NCBI GenBank assembly: GCA_963669155.1 | Contig: OZ022577.1 | Location: forward strand, 11,373,395 to 11,437,394 | Direction of reading: 5' to 3' | Length of the DNA: 64,000 nucleotides | Origin: Arbacia lixula | Lineage: Eukaryota > Echinodermata > Echinoidea > Arbacioida > Arbaciidae | Shown here: in pieces, positions 13,301-28,300 of the stretch | Layout: the number at the start of each line of letters is the position of its first letter | Numbering within the stretch: position 1 is the first letter of the stretch | Notes under the pieces: generated by a model | Database searches by the model: none | Seen by the model: only the letters and a program-made list of their open reading frames with translations | Told to the model about the DNA's origin: nothing | Translations under genes and position numbers: made by a program

Positions 13301-14214
13301 ATAATGCACGTAAACAACGTCTGATTAATAGTCTTTACCTCAGGCTCTTATCAGTTTGTGTTAAAATATCTGTTTTATTGATTAATCTGTTTATTAACTT
13401 ATAAAACGCATTATGAAAAAAAATTGTTCTATAGAAGGAATCATCTCCAAAGCTTGGTAATTACTTATAAAATTAGGATTTTACACATGCATAATAACCA
13501 CATAGATACTGTAACAAAGACTAATACTTTTTTCGTAGTACGAAAAAAGTCGGTTTGAAATTTAACGGCTGAAATTTTTACATATACAGAAAGCTTCGAC
13601 ATGCTATATTCTTAGAAATGGTCTTGAATCACACTTTCTTCAATTTACGATCGTGATAGACGATTTCCAATTTTAAGCTTGCAAAAGGGACGGACAATCT
13701 TTAAATTGTAGTGATTTGTATTCATATATCATGGTATGTGTCTCACAGCAACATCCAGCATGAAACTTGAGGTAGATGACATATCAGAGGCATTTTCTTT
13801 CCTATGTTGCTCTTTCTGCTCCCTCTTATTTTCCCCTTGATTATCATTGCAGGATTCCCTAGATGCATTAACTTGTAATCATATTACGGTATGTATTCCA
13901 CATGAATATGCTTCATGAAACACGAGGTAAATGGCATACTAGAAAACTCAACATACAACACACACCAGAATAACGTCCATGACTACAGTATCAAAGCCTA
14001 AATTATTTGTTTGTTCTTATCCCAGAGTGAAATCAAACCACAGTCTCTGCTTTCATTGTATTCTCAGCTGTCATCCTTTGAAATGCACTACATTACATAT
14101 TTGAAAAATATTACTCAACTCATGCAGACTTCATGCATGTTAATTGTGTAGTGAAATAATGTTCTGCCTGACAAGACAAGCCCATTGTTTTCATAAAAAT
14201 GTGTTTCTTACTAT

Positions 14215-14292
<78 letters not shown>

Positions 14293-17200
14293 CCTCTCTC
14301 TCTGTATGTTGTCAGATTCTAATAATCATTCTCTATCCTTCTCTCTCCCTCTTTCTCCATTTCTCCATCTCTCTCTTTGTATGTTGTAAGACTCTAATCA
14401 AATTTCCTTTCCAACTTAAACCCCAGCAGGCAAACATCGCATACAGACGTTACATGGGGGAACTAAATATAACGCCTGAAAATTCATGTTAAATCAATTC
14501 ATACATCAGGCACATGCATGTTTGATATGACCATACTATAGATGTACATGAAGTGTGCATTCCCAGAAGAGAACCCAGTAGTGGTTTCATCACTACACAT
14601 GCTTACCTTTTTCTCTATAATAAAGAAAAGGGCATTGGAACACGAGCATTGTGGATTCCCACTCTACTACAACTTTCTCAAACAATATGTATACATGGCT
14701 CTATAGAAATATTTGTAAAAATACAACACTTTGGGGAATATTATTGGCAAAAATGGATCTAATAGCAACAAGGCTCTGTACACCTACATGTACACTGTAC
14801 AAGTCCTGTGTCAAACAAAGTACTATATAAACTAACATCAGGATAGGTTTTATTCAAATAAACCTAAAAGTATTGAGTGATTTGAATCAATTCAAAGACT
14901 GTGCTTTGGGACAAACTTTTTTGTAATCTTGAATATGTTACTCACTGTGGATAAATCGCTAGTGATAATCGTACATCGTACGATAATGAATGGTATATCT
15001 TCTGCCAAAGATGCTTAGATTTTGATAGTTTATATAGCATACTTTCATTCATTTTCAATACCCTTTCTTTATTTACTAAATCCTCATTTCATCTGTATCT
15101 GCTCAGAGAAATCAAGGTTTACAATGCATTTAAAGGCATTTATTTTCAAATTCCATTTCAATGTTAAGAACATCACAATTCAAAGAAAATCTTGTTGAAA
15201 ATCTTGTTAAATATTAATGATGTAGTTTCCCACCTGGTGCAAATATGTAACAGTGGCACTGTATGTATTCCAATCCCAAGGGCATCACCCATCAGAAGTA
15301 ACTGAATGGGTTTTTCATTGCTTGGTACTGAGAGGGGTATGCACCAATCATCCTGTCTACACCAGTAGAGATAGTGCTAACTCTTGCGACATAAACACCA
15401 AGCTACGATAGCATGCCGGAAATCAATGTTCTATTCAGCAGAAGTTGTTTACTCATTCTGTTCAGGGGCCGATTTCATAAAAAGTTGCTATGATAGCAAC
15501 TCTTGCTGGAATGTCAACTTTCATTGAAAGAGCCAATCAGGAAGCATAATTTTCACTGTTGTCATAGTAGTTGACATTACAGCAAGAGTTGCTATCATAG
15601 CAACTTTTTATGAAATGGGCCCCTGGTGTGATCGTAAACACCTATAATTAAGAAAGTAATGTTGGATCTACCAGTAACTTGACTCAACTGAACTATAGCG
15701 GTAATTAGGGCAGGATCAGACTACGAGCTCATAAAAGCATGCCAAATCTTTGACCACTTTGACCTCACAACATCACGCGTCATGGCAACAATACCTCTGC
15801 AAAAAAAAAGGGAGTGCTGCGATAGACCACGCTCACTCACCATGGTGTCAACCTGGCAAGTATCACTGGGCAGACCTAGGATTCCGCTACAAGAGAGTAT
15901 TCCACTGTCCACCCATGGTGCCCCCTAGTGGTGTGAACAGGCACAAAAGGTGCGTCTTCATTAGCCCGATCAGACGAAATAGCGAGCTAGTTTGCTGATC
16001 CGGGGAACTAGTCTGAGGTTGCAATCGCGTCTTCATTAGCTCGAAAACTCGGGATACATAAGCTCGAAATTCGGGATGCATAAATTATCCCGATGTTTGC
16101 ACATGCGCAATATGCAACGGGAACAGGCCACGGCCGCATGGCTTCGATTGTGAGCTCGCATTCACGCATATATAAAAACCTAACGTAAACAATGCCTCGT
16201 GCGCGCTGATGCATGCCGGGGTCTGGAAAATTTCAGGCTAATGAAGACGCTCCGAACTAGCTCGGGCTAATTCGCGAACTAGCTCCATCTAGCCCAAGAT
16301 TTCTTGGGAAATTTTCTTGACCAAATAGCTAGCTATATCGCCTGATCTGTCTAATGAAGATGCAAATAGCTAGCTATTTCGTGATCTGGCTAGCTAACCC
16401 GATCAGAACAAGCTCGCTATTTCGCCCACATCGGTCTAATGAAGACACCCCTAAAGACTCACCTGCTGAGGGTTATGTGGATATTGCTGGGCAGCAAGCG
16501 GGCGGAGCTGTGGTTCTAGCTGCTGGTAAACCGACTCTTTGAACTGCAACCTGCAAGAGGGAGAAAATCAGTTCACATTAGCAAATTTGCTAATTTCATT
16601 ATGTGTACTGTACATTATTCAAGCACTTACAGGGATAGTTCACCCGGAAATTTAGTTGGATTCTATAAAAGGAGAGACATGAAAAAAACATAATGGTGGT
16701 GGTTTGATGAAAATCCATCAAAGGATAAGAAAGTTATCATCTTTTAATTTTTTAATTTTTTTAAATTTATTTTTGTGACGTCACGTGCGAGGTGCTCTCC
16801 CATATGTTCTATACAATTTTTTTTTTAAATGTGAATTTTCTCAAAAAGATGTGCATCCTTTTACCTGTGCATTTGATACATCATATGTTTATACACACAT
16901 ACCTGTATGAAAAAAAAATTATGGAATTATTCTTTACACAACATATGGGAAAGCATCTGGCATGTGATGTCACAAAATTGAAATTTCAATAGATCATAAA
17001 TTTCTTATCCTTTGACTGATTTTCATCAAACGTTCACTACTACATTTCTTTCATGCTTTTGCTTTTATTGAAACTAACTTATCTTGAGGGTGATCTATCC
17101 CTTTAAGAATGACATTTCACTGTGCATCATCTATAAAATGACTGCTGAGGTTATTCTCTCATTAATGAATTAAAATGAGGAGCTCCTTCTGAGCTGCTCA

Positions 17201-19321
17201 GACTCCTGAATAGAAGGGCAAAGGGGAAAGGGGAAGGAGAAAAGAGTATGAAGAACGAATCATCATTTTCTGAGGGCAGCTCCAACATGAATGGCCTCTC
17301 AGCATGCGCTACCTGATTTATAAATCTGTACAACGAATCATTACCCTACAGAACATTGAAATTTAAAGGGATAGTTCACCTTGAAATGTGTTTATATTGC
17401 TGATATGTTGCACAAGCATTCTCCTTGCTAAAAGCAACTTTTTGTATAAAATCAGCATGCACACAGAAATAAGTATATTCGTAAAAGTATTCAAATTTAT
17501 GGATGCTTGTGCCCAAGTTGAGTCAAAGCAGATTCCATTTTTGAATATTGGTTTGTCTAATTTGTATCACTGTCATGTTGGACAAGTATTTCTGTTAATA
17601 ATAGCAACTTTTTGTCTTGAGGGTATGCATGTCACACGAGCATTTAGACTGAAATAAGTCTATGAAATAGATCACTTTCATTATATACATGCATGCAAAT
17701 TTAATTAACATCATTCAAACAAGTTGTTACTTATTGTTCTTATTACAATAAAATCATTCTGGAAGGCAGCTCTACATAACTTTTGTGCGCAAGATGTGAT
17801 TTGTTTAATATTCAAAGCAAAAGGGTACACATGCTATACGCAAAATAAGCTTTGTTTGTATCAAACTGAATTGCACACAGCACTTAACATAATTCATGGC
17901 ACTGGTCTTGGTAGGCTATGGGACATGGGAACCATTGCACATGTTACTACCACAAGTCCATATACTAGCGTAGAAATAATGTCCACGCAGTACAAGTAAG
18001 AAGCAAAGAGGGAGGCAAACACATGAGTCAAATAAAAATGTAATACACGTACTAAAATGATTTATGAGACATCAGTAAGTGCACTATCACATTACATACC
18101 CACTACAATGGTAAAAGTTCCCCTTTTCCTGAGCACAGATATATATACATTCCCCAGAGAAAGAGATCAAAGATTGATTGCAGGGGCTCCTTTTCTAGGC
18201 TAATGGTGTAAAATGAGCACCCTTCATGTACATGTATGTATTACATCCTATGAGAAACATCTTCACATGGGCGCTTCTGGCGTCCATGTGGGCTCTTTTT
18301 TAAATTACGGGGTTAAATCTCAGTAAGCCCCTGCGCATTTGATTTTTTTTTTCTGTTGAAATGTACTAGTGAGGCAAATTCATATGTAGACATAAACATT
18401 TCCCCCACACATGCAATGTACACCTCGAGAGCATATTCTAGCAAAATTTGTTGAATTTGGGGAGATGGATCTTCAGCATGACAAGAGAGTAGTATTACCT
18501 GTACATGTATTAAGTTCTTTGGTTAAAACTAATACGTTAAATGTTTGACTTCATACACCCTCACTAACATTAATTTACTGTTCTCACTTTTATAACTCTG
18601 TTACAATTAATCATGCCTAGACTTACATGCACAACTATATGTTTTAAAATATTTGTATTACACAAAATAATACATGTAACTTAAACCTAATCTTTACTGG
18701 TAGTGACTGGTAGTGAGTCTATCCCACAGATATCATAATAGCATAAAATCAATTTTAAAAAAAGGAAAGTACCAGTAGAATATGAGCATGAAGCATCTTA
18801 ACATCACAGCTTTCTTTAATTTATGCCAGCAATGTCTGTGGAAAAACACTCTTGAAATTTCCTGCCACAGTACTACAGCACCCTGGTAATCTCCTAACGA
18901 TGGCCAGGGTTGACTTATTCTTGGTATTTATATTCATTATTGTCTGCATTTTGCATCAGTTCAAATTGAGAAATCTCATTTTAACCGCAATCTCTTTCCC
19001 CTCTTTCCTCGATGTTAGCGTCTGACAGGGTGAATTTGGTATCTTAATCGATAAAAGAGCACAAAGGGGAAGAGAGGAGGAAGAATTATACAATGAACTG
19101 ATTCTTTCTTTCTTCCCTTTCATTCCTCTCCCATGACCTGACTTACTCCCCACTCTCTCTTTCACAACAGTTCTCTCTCCCTGCTCTACCGCTTTCTCTT
19201 TCTCAACCAGTCTCTTTCACTTGTTTTCCCTCTTTTTCAATTTCTCTCTTTATAAGTCTTTTACAACCTCTCTATTCATGTCTTTCACAACCTCTCTCTT
19301 GTGATCCTTTCTTTCTCCCCC

Positions 19322-19372
<51 letters not shown>

Positions 19373-22300
19373 CCTCTCTCTTCCTATGTCCATGTATAAA
19401 GCTTTTTATAATCTTTCTCTCCTTATCCCTCTCTGACCTATATTCCAATTTCTCCTACTGTACACCTGTATCATACATTTATACAGCATACAGTATATAC
19501 ATAAAAAGTAGATCACTTTTATCATAGATTTATGTTGTATGGTTTCTCTTGTAAATACAGTTGAGTAATAGACCAAAATTTTTGCAGGTCATGTAACCTC
19601 CAAAATCCAAGACAAAATTAGATTCGTTGATATTCATACACATGTACATGTAATCATGAATTTTGCTTACTCTGTATCAATACAAATGTAGGATATATCT
19701 ATTTATAGTTTGCCTAATGACTAGTGCACACTAATTTGAGTACATGTATATATATGGACTTCTATTTTCTGCAACTTGTGTTCTGTTACAAAAGTAGTCC
19801 TAATGACCTGAACTGTATTTAATATGCTGGACCTACCTGGGAGAGAAAGTTCTATTTTTAAAAAATGCCCCTTCTTCCTTCTGTTTTGACAACATTTGGA
19901 AGAACTATTTTTTCAGAGAGGTATGTGTGAAAAAATGTGTTTTTAATGATGTATCAAATGCACAGGTAAAAAGAGGCATATTTTTTTGAGAAAAGGGTGA
20001 ACTATCCCTTTAATATCCCTTTAACTACTGTTACAGGTTACAGGTGTCTCATCAAGCATACCAGTTAATGGTGGCAGACTGCCTAGGAATGCGAACATCT
20101 CATTTCCACATGAACCTCACCACCAGATGAGTCTTCAATAGCCTGAAGCTGTCTATATAATGTGCTATTTTCTGATCCCAGGATTAGCCCGAAGTGAACA
20201 TCTCGCCTTCAATAGATCAAAACAAGCAAATAGCATGTTGTTTTGCTGCCCACGTTATAGCTAATAAGCCCCCAGCTCTTGATGCAGGGTACACTGCACG
20301 CTCTTATGGACGGTGAACTCACAAACTCAAGCTGAATGTTAGTCTCACAAAGACTCACAAGAAAACATGTGCTCTTTGACAAATCAGCCTGCTACTTTGC
20401 CACTTTGGTATTTAAGAGATGCAAAAAAAACATGCAAAAACTATATTTTCAAACTTTGGTTTGATAAAGATGGTCCTCTTGACCGCGTGTAATTGTCAAA
20501 AGTGACATCTTCACTTAAGGTTGTATAGAAGGAAAACAGTGACAAGGTCAAGAGGGAAGAAAACTACGTACTTAATAGAATTTCACAACCTTCCATGCAA
20601 GGATCTAACCCTTCTCTAAGGTTACAATCAGATTAATTCAAATAGGATGAAAAATGGAAAATGGCGATTTGCAGCCATTGGGCACCGCAACCACCAACTG
20701 AGCGTAGAGCTTTATCTGTTTGAATGCACAATACATGATAAAATTCTTTTAACTCTTAGAGTGCCACACATGACTTTTTCACAAGTAATGCATGCGATAC
20801 CCCTAGAACGATGGTTTATCTGGCACACAAAACGTTAAAGGAATAGTTCACTCTGAATTTAAGTTGGTTTCAACAAAAGCAGCAATATGAATAAAACATG
20901 GTAGAGCAGGTTTGATGAAAATCTGTTTAAGGACAAGAAACTTATGACCTTTGAAATTTCAATTTTGTGACATGCGAGGTGCTCTCCTACACATTGTGTG
21001 CTTATGATTTCATAAATTGCTCTTTTTCTGTTTTCGATGAAGGAATATTCATTTTCATATAGGTATTTGTGTAAAAACATGTTTCTAATGAAGTAGTAAA
21101 ACAATGCATATCCTTTTGATAAAATGAACATTTTCAAAAAAAAAATTATACACAACATATAGGAGAGCACCTCATAATGCAACGTCACAAAATCAAAACT
21201 TTTAAAGATCACAACTTTCTTGTTCTTTGAAGGATTTTCATCAAACCTTCACTTATATGTTTCTTTCATATTTCTGCCTTCATTGAAATCAACTTAACTT
21301 CAGGGTGAACTATCCCTTTAACGACAACTAATACCGACACTGTTGATGTTAAAAATCAAGCACACACAGGCTCCTACCTTTGTTGTTCTTCAAGCTGCTT
21401 TTGTCTCTCCCTTTCCTCTTCTTCCAATCTTCTCCTTTCTTCCTCTAACCTCTGTCGTTCTCTCTCCTCCTCTTCAAGTCTTTGCCTCTCCTCTTCTTCT
21501 CTCCTGAAATGACAAAGCATTTTTAATTATGTTATTCATATATGAAAAATATTCAATTACAGAAGCCTGTAAATTGAATTAAGGTTATATGGTTCATATA
21601 TGCTTTTCTCACTGGCAAAAATTTCCTTAGCCCCTTACTATAGGTGGGGCTAAGGGGGGGGGGGGAGGGGGGGGGGTCTTAGCCCCACCTATATACAGGG
21701 CTAAGCTTAGACCACTTTATGTTCTCAATGGTTTTTACCAAAGTGGGCTAGCCCCACCAATAATCCGCAATTGCAGGGCCAAGCAAAATAGTCCGGGACT
21801 AAGAGTGCCAGTGAGAACAGAAACGAAAAATAGTACGGACCTGAGGAAATGCGGTGTCCGCTCATAAGGCCGAGACGCCGTGACCAATCAAATAATGCCC
21901 AACGGCGAGTGACCTTGATGCGGAATGGTAAAGAGCACATGTGCAAGACGTACACTCATAAATATTCTTCAGCTGTCGAGAAAGTCCAGGGCTAACGATT
22001 TCGAGTGAGAACAGCGTGGGTTTCCTTAGTTGGGTTTAAGAAATAGTACGGGGCTAAGAAATGACAGTGTGAAAAGCTTCAAAAAATAGTCCGGGCTAAG
22101 AATAGTACGGGGCTAAGGATGGTACGGGGCTAAGAAATGTCAGTGTGAAAAGCTTCAAAAAATAGTCCGGGGCTAAGAATAGTACGGGGCTAAGGATGGT
22201 ACGGGGCTAAGAAATGTCAGTGTGCAAAGCTTCAAAACATAGTTCGGGGCTAAGAATAGTACGGGGCTAAGGGTGGCACGGGGCAAAGAAAACCCAATGA

Positions 22301-25300
22301 GAAAAGGGCAATAGAGTACATGTACAATCTTTGCTTCTCAATTATCATTTCATCTACAAATCAAGCATTCTAAACCCCAAATGCTTTATAGTATTGGTTC
22401 ATAATATCTTACTCTAAACATGAAATGCTTTTACCACGCAGATATACGAAATGACAATTCTGCCTATAAAGTATGCTAAGGCAAGACAAAAACTACACCA
22501 AATAATGAGCGTGTTTTCCCTCAAATTCACAACAAATTCCATACATAACACTCCATATATGTATTCATAAATACAAACATGAACAAATAAATTGAGCCAG
22601 CATTTCAATAACTCAAATTTATATTCACAAATTAAATCCTACAGGCAAAAAGTACATTAATGTAGAGGAAATCAGGCAAAGCACAATCCTTGCCACAGAT
22701 TAATCCTTTGAATAACTACATTTTGTAACATGACAAACTGTAAGGTCACACTCATACATGCTTCAGAAAGAATCAAGCAGATCAAGATCTCCCGATGGGG
22801 TTTCAGACTGTACTTGATGCTATATTCAATCAATTTTTCCCTGCACTACTAGCTACTGTAGTGTCTGCTACTCAACCTCTCAGGCCCCTGTGAAGGATAA
22901 GAGCAGCGACGCAGATAGAAAAAATAGACCCCGCATTACCGGTAAGCAAATCTGAAAGCCTATAGCCTGGATTTGCACGATTCTCTACGGCTTCTCTCCT
23001 CTTCAGCCCCCTTTCACACTGTTCCTCGAAAGTGTAGAATATAAACTGCTCCAGGCAGTGGATCAATTGTTACTGTATCTAATCGCGCAACACTGCTGTG
23101 ACAGGAGGAGGGCCCTGGCTTATAAAGTGTTACGATTGATATATCGCATGTATGATCCCTTATCTCTATGATTCACAAGTTATGAGTGATATCAATTGCA
23201 AGTCAAGTTACGATCAGTCACAATTCTTTATAAGACAATGCCCAGATCGGCTGTCAGGAGGCATTTGAAACAGGTATTTTTTGACGCATACACCTGTAAT
23301 GTTGAGACTGAGAGTGTCCTTTACTGGCGAGCTTAATCCACGTATTATTAGAACATGGAAGATAACAGATCAGTGATGATTTTCTTTATGAAAATCAAAA
23401 GAACTACTTCACACACTTTTAGTTTAATTACTCCATCACAATTTTCCCCCGATTTAAAAAGATTTTTAGTTAAGTGTTTTTTGTCCATCGCAGATCCATT
23501 CCCAGTGAATACCCATATATGACGGATACAAGTAGTGTTTTGAGTTTATTCTGAAATCTCACATCTGTCTTTTTCATCATGTATGCATTAAACAAGAGTC
23601 ATTTTCCTTCCCATTTTACCAGATCACAGCCTGCTCCATGAATCCCTATCCTCTCCTTTTCTTTTTTGTCTTCATCCCTCAATTGGGTCAACTAACATAA
23701 AAAGTACTACTGCATGGCACTACCGATCTTTTGAATACATGTATTATCTTTAAATACCCTTTCCCCATGGCAACCTACACAGAACGCCAATACGTATTTA
23801 ATTACATTTACTTCCACTGACAAGTTGGCATACTCTATGTCCTGGGAGTACTTAATTTCAGATGGGGGCTGTACTGATTGACATGGCAGCACTATTGGTG
23901 AAATGCAAACACACATGGATATAATGCCAAGTGACATCTTTTTTGTAATGGACATCTTTTCAGGCTGATGTTCATACTGCATTTACAGATGATGCACGTT
24001 CTTCATGCACACATTATTTGTGAAGACATGAATTACAGGCACATTGGGTAGAAAATTGACCATTCAACACAACTTTCATTGCCAACATGTGTTTCCTCTA
24101 CATGTACATGTGCGCTGGTCTTCATATCTTACATTTTTCACCTCAAAATGCTCATGGCATCTGTACTGTTGTCCTTTGACCTTATGAACACAAAAAATGT
24201 TTCTTTCTTTTCTGTGTATAAGGACATTCAAATTAATTTTAAAAAAATTCAGTCTGGCAGAAAAATGTCACACCAAACAAAATATGTACAAAAGTCCTTT
24301 TCCTAAAAATCTTCTTAGCCAATTCCGACCGGGCATCGAGCGGCGTCCGCCTGGGCACCGCTTGTTTCTAGGGCCGCTCGGTCGCCGCTGAAGTTTTAGC
24401 GCTGAGTTAAAATTTGGGCGGCGCCTGCTCACTTTTTACTCGCCGCCCAAAATACATTCGGGCACCGACCTTTGAAACCATGAATCTGTCCTCAAAAAAA
24501 CCCATTAACAAATACAACAACAATCAAAACATAAGTTGCATTTTGGAGGGAATATTTTACATGTAAAATACATTAATAATGCATCTTTAAATTAAGGAAA
24601 GGGCCAAAGAGATATCGATCAGAAAAATTAGTATAAATTGTATCTCTTGATAAAGTTATCATATTTTACCATTTACGGTGTATCAGTGTAAATATCACAG
24701 AGTCATACTGGGCCCCATTGCATAAAACCTACCATTAACGAGAACTCTGCCATCAATGCAATGATAATTACCATGGTAGCATCGTGTGATAGCCAATGAA
24801 ATTCAAGGTTTCCATAGAAATTATCATTGGTAACAAAACTACCATCTATGGCAAGTTTCATGCAATGTAGCCCTGGGCCATGTTGCATATAGGTTTTCAA
24901 TTATTGTAACTTACCATCAATGGTAACTACCATGGCAACATGTGCATTTATGAGAGCACATTGGCTGTTGCCATAGTAGTCACTATTGAGGATAAGTTAC
25001 AATAATTGAAAACTTATATGCAACGTGGCCCAGGTTGGCAGCTCTGCCTGAATGTAAGGGATTAGCGCTAATCACCTTAATCTCTCCTGCTCTTCTTTCT
25101 CTCTGCGGTGTGCCTCGATGTATGGCTGGAGTTTGGGGCAGCGGCTATCTAAGAGCTGACAGAACTGTAACATGGACTCCTCCTTACTGAGGTCTCCTAG
25201 AGACTGCCATTCTTTCCTGCACAACGACAGATGGTAACAACATATCATGAATAATAGAGATATTAATATAGGGATAATCCACCCTAAAGAGAGACTCTCC

Positions 25301-28300
25301 TAGAGACTGCCATTCTTTCCTGCATAACGACAGATGATAACAAAAATCATGAATGTTCAATGTTCAATGTTGTTCTATTTCTCATGTTACCCTGTCAAAA
25401 GGTACTGAAGAAACCCACATATAGCACAGTATAAGACACATATACAGAGATATAAACACATACTATACAAAACATATACATGTACCACAGTATTGACGTA
25501 CAATATAAGATAACTAATAGGTAATGTAAATAAACATGAATTGAATTAATGCTAAATATGTTACTCATTGCGGATAATTGACTAGTGATAATTGTTTGTC
25601 TCGCGAAGTATGGTAAATGGAATCGAAAAAGATCACAACGTTTCGTACGCCGCTGCAACACTTCGTCAGGTGAATTAGAGTAATCTCAAATTTGAAAATA
25701 AATATCACAGATACTAACAGTATCTACAAAAGAAAATACCAAAAGAAGTACTGATAAAGCATTACTGCACTTCTTACTGATAGGAAATATGAAGTGATAT
25801 GATATAATTGAAGAAGTTTTTTTCATACTTCATAAAAAGCAGCAAAGGGTAACAAAACATGACAGTATTAAAATACACAAAAATATCAGTTACATACACA
25901 ATAATGAAAATTTCATAAAAATAAATACATTTTATGATATTTTATTAAGAGTTGATCCTCAAACAGATAAAGAGAAAGAGAGTAACAAAGTGTTGAAAGT
26001 GTTTCGGGAAACTAACAATAAATCATCGTACATCCCAATAAGATAGAGATATTAAAGGGATAGTTCACCCTGAAGATAAGTTGGTTTAAAAAAAAGCAGA
26101 AACATGAAAGAAACGTATTTGTGAAAATCCGTCAAAGGATAAGAAAGTTATGATCTTTGGAAATTTTAATTTTGTGACATCACATGCATGGTTCTCTTCC
26201 ATATGTCAGTCCAGATCAATCTCCAATGATCTCCAATAATCTCCAATGATGGAGAATGTGAAGCATTTGTCGAGCCTCCCTCAGTTCACAGAATTGTGCT
26301 TCCATGTGTAAAGGAAAATGGCAAACCGCGACTGTTATCTACTTACCTGATTAAAAAAAATTGTATTAAAAATGCCACTGAATGGATCATCGTGCAAATG
26401 AAGTATATCAACTAACCAGTATTAAAGATTGTCCGTCCCTTTTGCAAGCTTAAAATTTGAAATCGTCTATCACGATCGTAAATTGAAGAAAGTGTGATTC
26501 AAGACCATTTCTAAGAATATAGCATGTTGAAGCTTTCTGTATATGTAAAAAATTTCAGCCGTTAAATTTCAAACCGACTTTTTTTGTACCACGAAAAAAG
26601 TATTAGTCTTTGTTACAGTATCTATGTGGTTATTATGCGTGTGTGAAATCCTAATTTTATGAGTAACTACCAAACTTTGGAGATGATTCCTTCCACAGAA
26701 CAATTTTTTTCATTATGCGTTTTATAATTTAATAAACAGATGAATCAATAAAGCAGATATTTCAACACAAACTGCTAAGAGCCTGAGGTAAAGACTATTA
26801 ATCAGACGTTGTTTACGTGCATTATTTCAATTTTACACTACGTATCAGTTTCAAATTGTGAATATAGAGCTTGCTAACATTTCTCTATATGTTTTGCCAA
26901 TGTTTCGATGGTTTTGTGGTGATCTGAAAAAGGGACTGGCTGTCTTTAAGGCTTCATCAGAGAAAATTAAAAGATGATCTATCCAGTAGAACTTTTGTTA
27001 TTGGCAAAGTAAATCCGTACTTGGGCGTTCAATTTTCAAATTAAGATGTAATTATCTTAGTTCAAGATGTTGTAATTATTGTTCGTCAACCACGTACAAT
27101 ATCTGCATGGTATACCATGTATACCATAGTGTTAATGCATGTATGCGCACACGCACATAAACGTCTAGTTCTAGGTGTTTGTTGCTATCCTATCCGATCG
27201 TATGAAAATCACTGCTGATAGATTTCCAAATTAGTAGTTATTCTTCATTTATTTTTGGTATAAGTGATTGGGCTTCAATCCTACCGGATATGTGATCCAT
27301 TCTATCATTATGATGTTTTCGTAACATGTAAAGATCAGTTGATCGGAAATATTCTCCTGCCAACAAGTGCAGAAATATCGAATGTAGTCTGCACCATACA
27401 TAATATGCACAGTTGAGGAAAACACTTGCTCACAACCCAGATGAAAGCTATGGCTCTTGCCTGCATTGATTCCATATTCCCTTTTTGCCTGTGCGTTATA
27501 TTAAATGATCTCAATAAATTTGACATCACCACACAGAAAAATATCCTCTCAACATGCAGAGGGAAAAAAAAAACATTTTGAGGATAAGTGATTTAATCAC
27601 AAATTACTCCAAATGTTTCTAAAATCGACGATACATGAATTTAAGACCATTGGTAAGAAGATTGCTCACGATTACCCTTTTGAATGTTTGTGTCTTCCCA
27701 GTACAATACATTCCCTTTAAAGATCAGCCAAGTGGGTATTTCATTTGGTAGCACACCATTTGGTCTAACTCAGTTTTAAAGGGTTAGGGTTAAGGGCTCA
27801 GATTGGGAATAGGGTAATGGGAAAGGTCACATAATTGTGGTTAAGATTATGTAAAGACAGGGTTTCCCATTTGCAAAAGTCATGAAACTCAGCAAGAATC
27901 ATACATTAACATATATGAAATCTCACAATCATAGCTTCACAAACATTTTCAGGAAAAGTGAAAAACTATCCCTGTTCATGTTTGAAATGCAACGACCAGT
28001 ATTCATAATTGTATTGTCCCTGTCAACGTGAGATGCAGGCATTGCTCTCATTGAACGCATGCACCGCGGAGCGGACCAGTGTGGCTATAGTGCACAGCAG
28101 TCTTCGAACTCTAGGCTACAGGTTTCGGACAACCCGCCGAAAACCTCATCAAAATCTAGCATTTATCGCTTTAATTTTGCTTTCAAGTCAGTTTCAACTT
28201 CTATTATTGGGAGGGAAGTTCTGATATATGCTTTTCACACTGGCAAAAGTTAGCCCCGTACTATCCTTAGCCCCGTACTATCGATAGCCCCGTACTATTT

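Noticed and set aside
14144-14492. Leu/Ser repeat frames
   Set aside because: Translations of a (TC)n tract; the same applies at 63634-63933.
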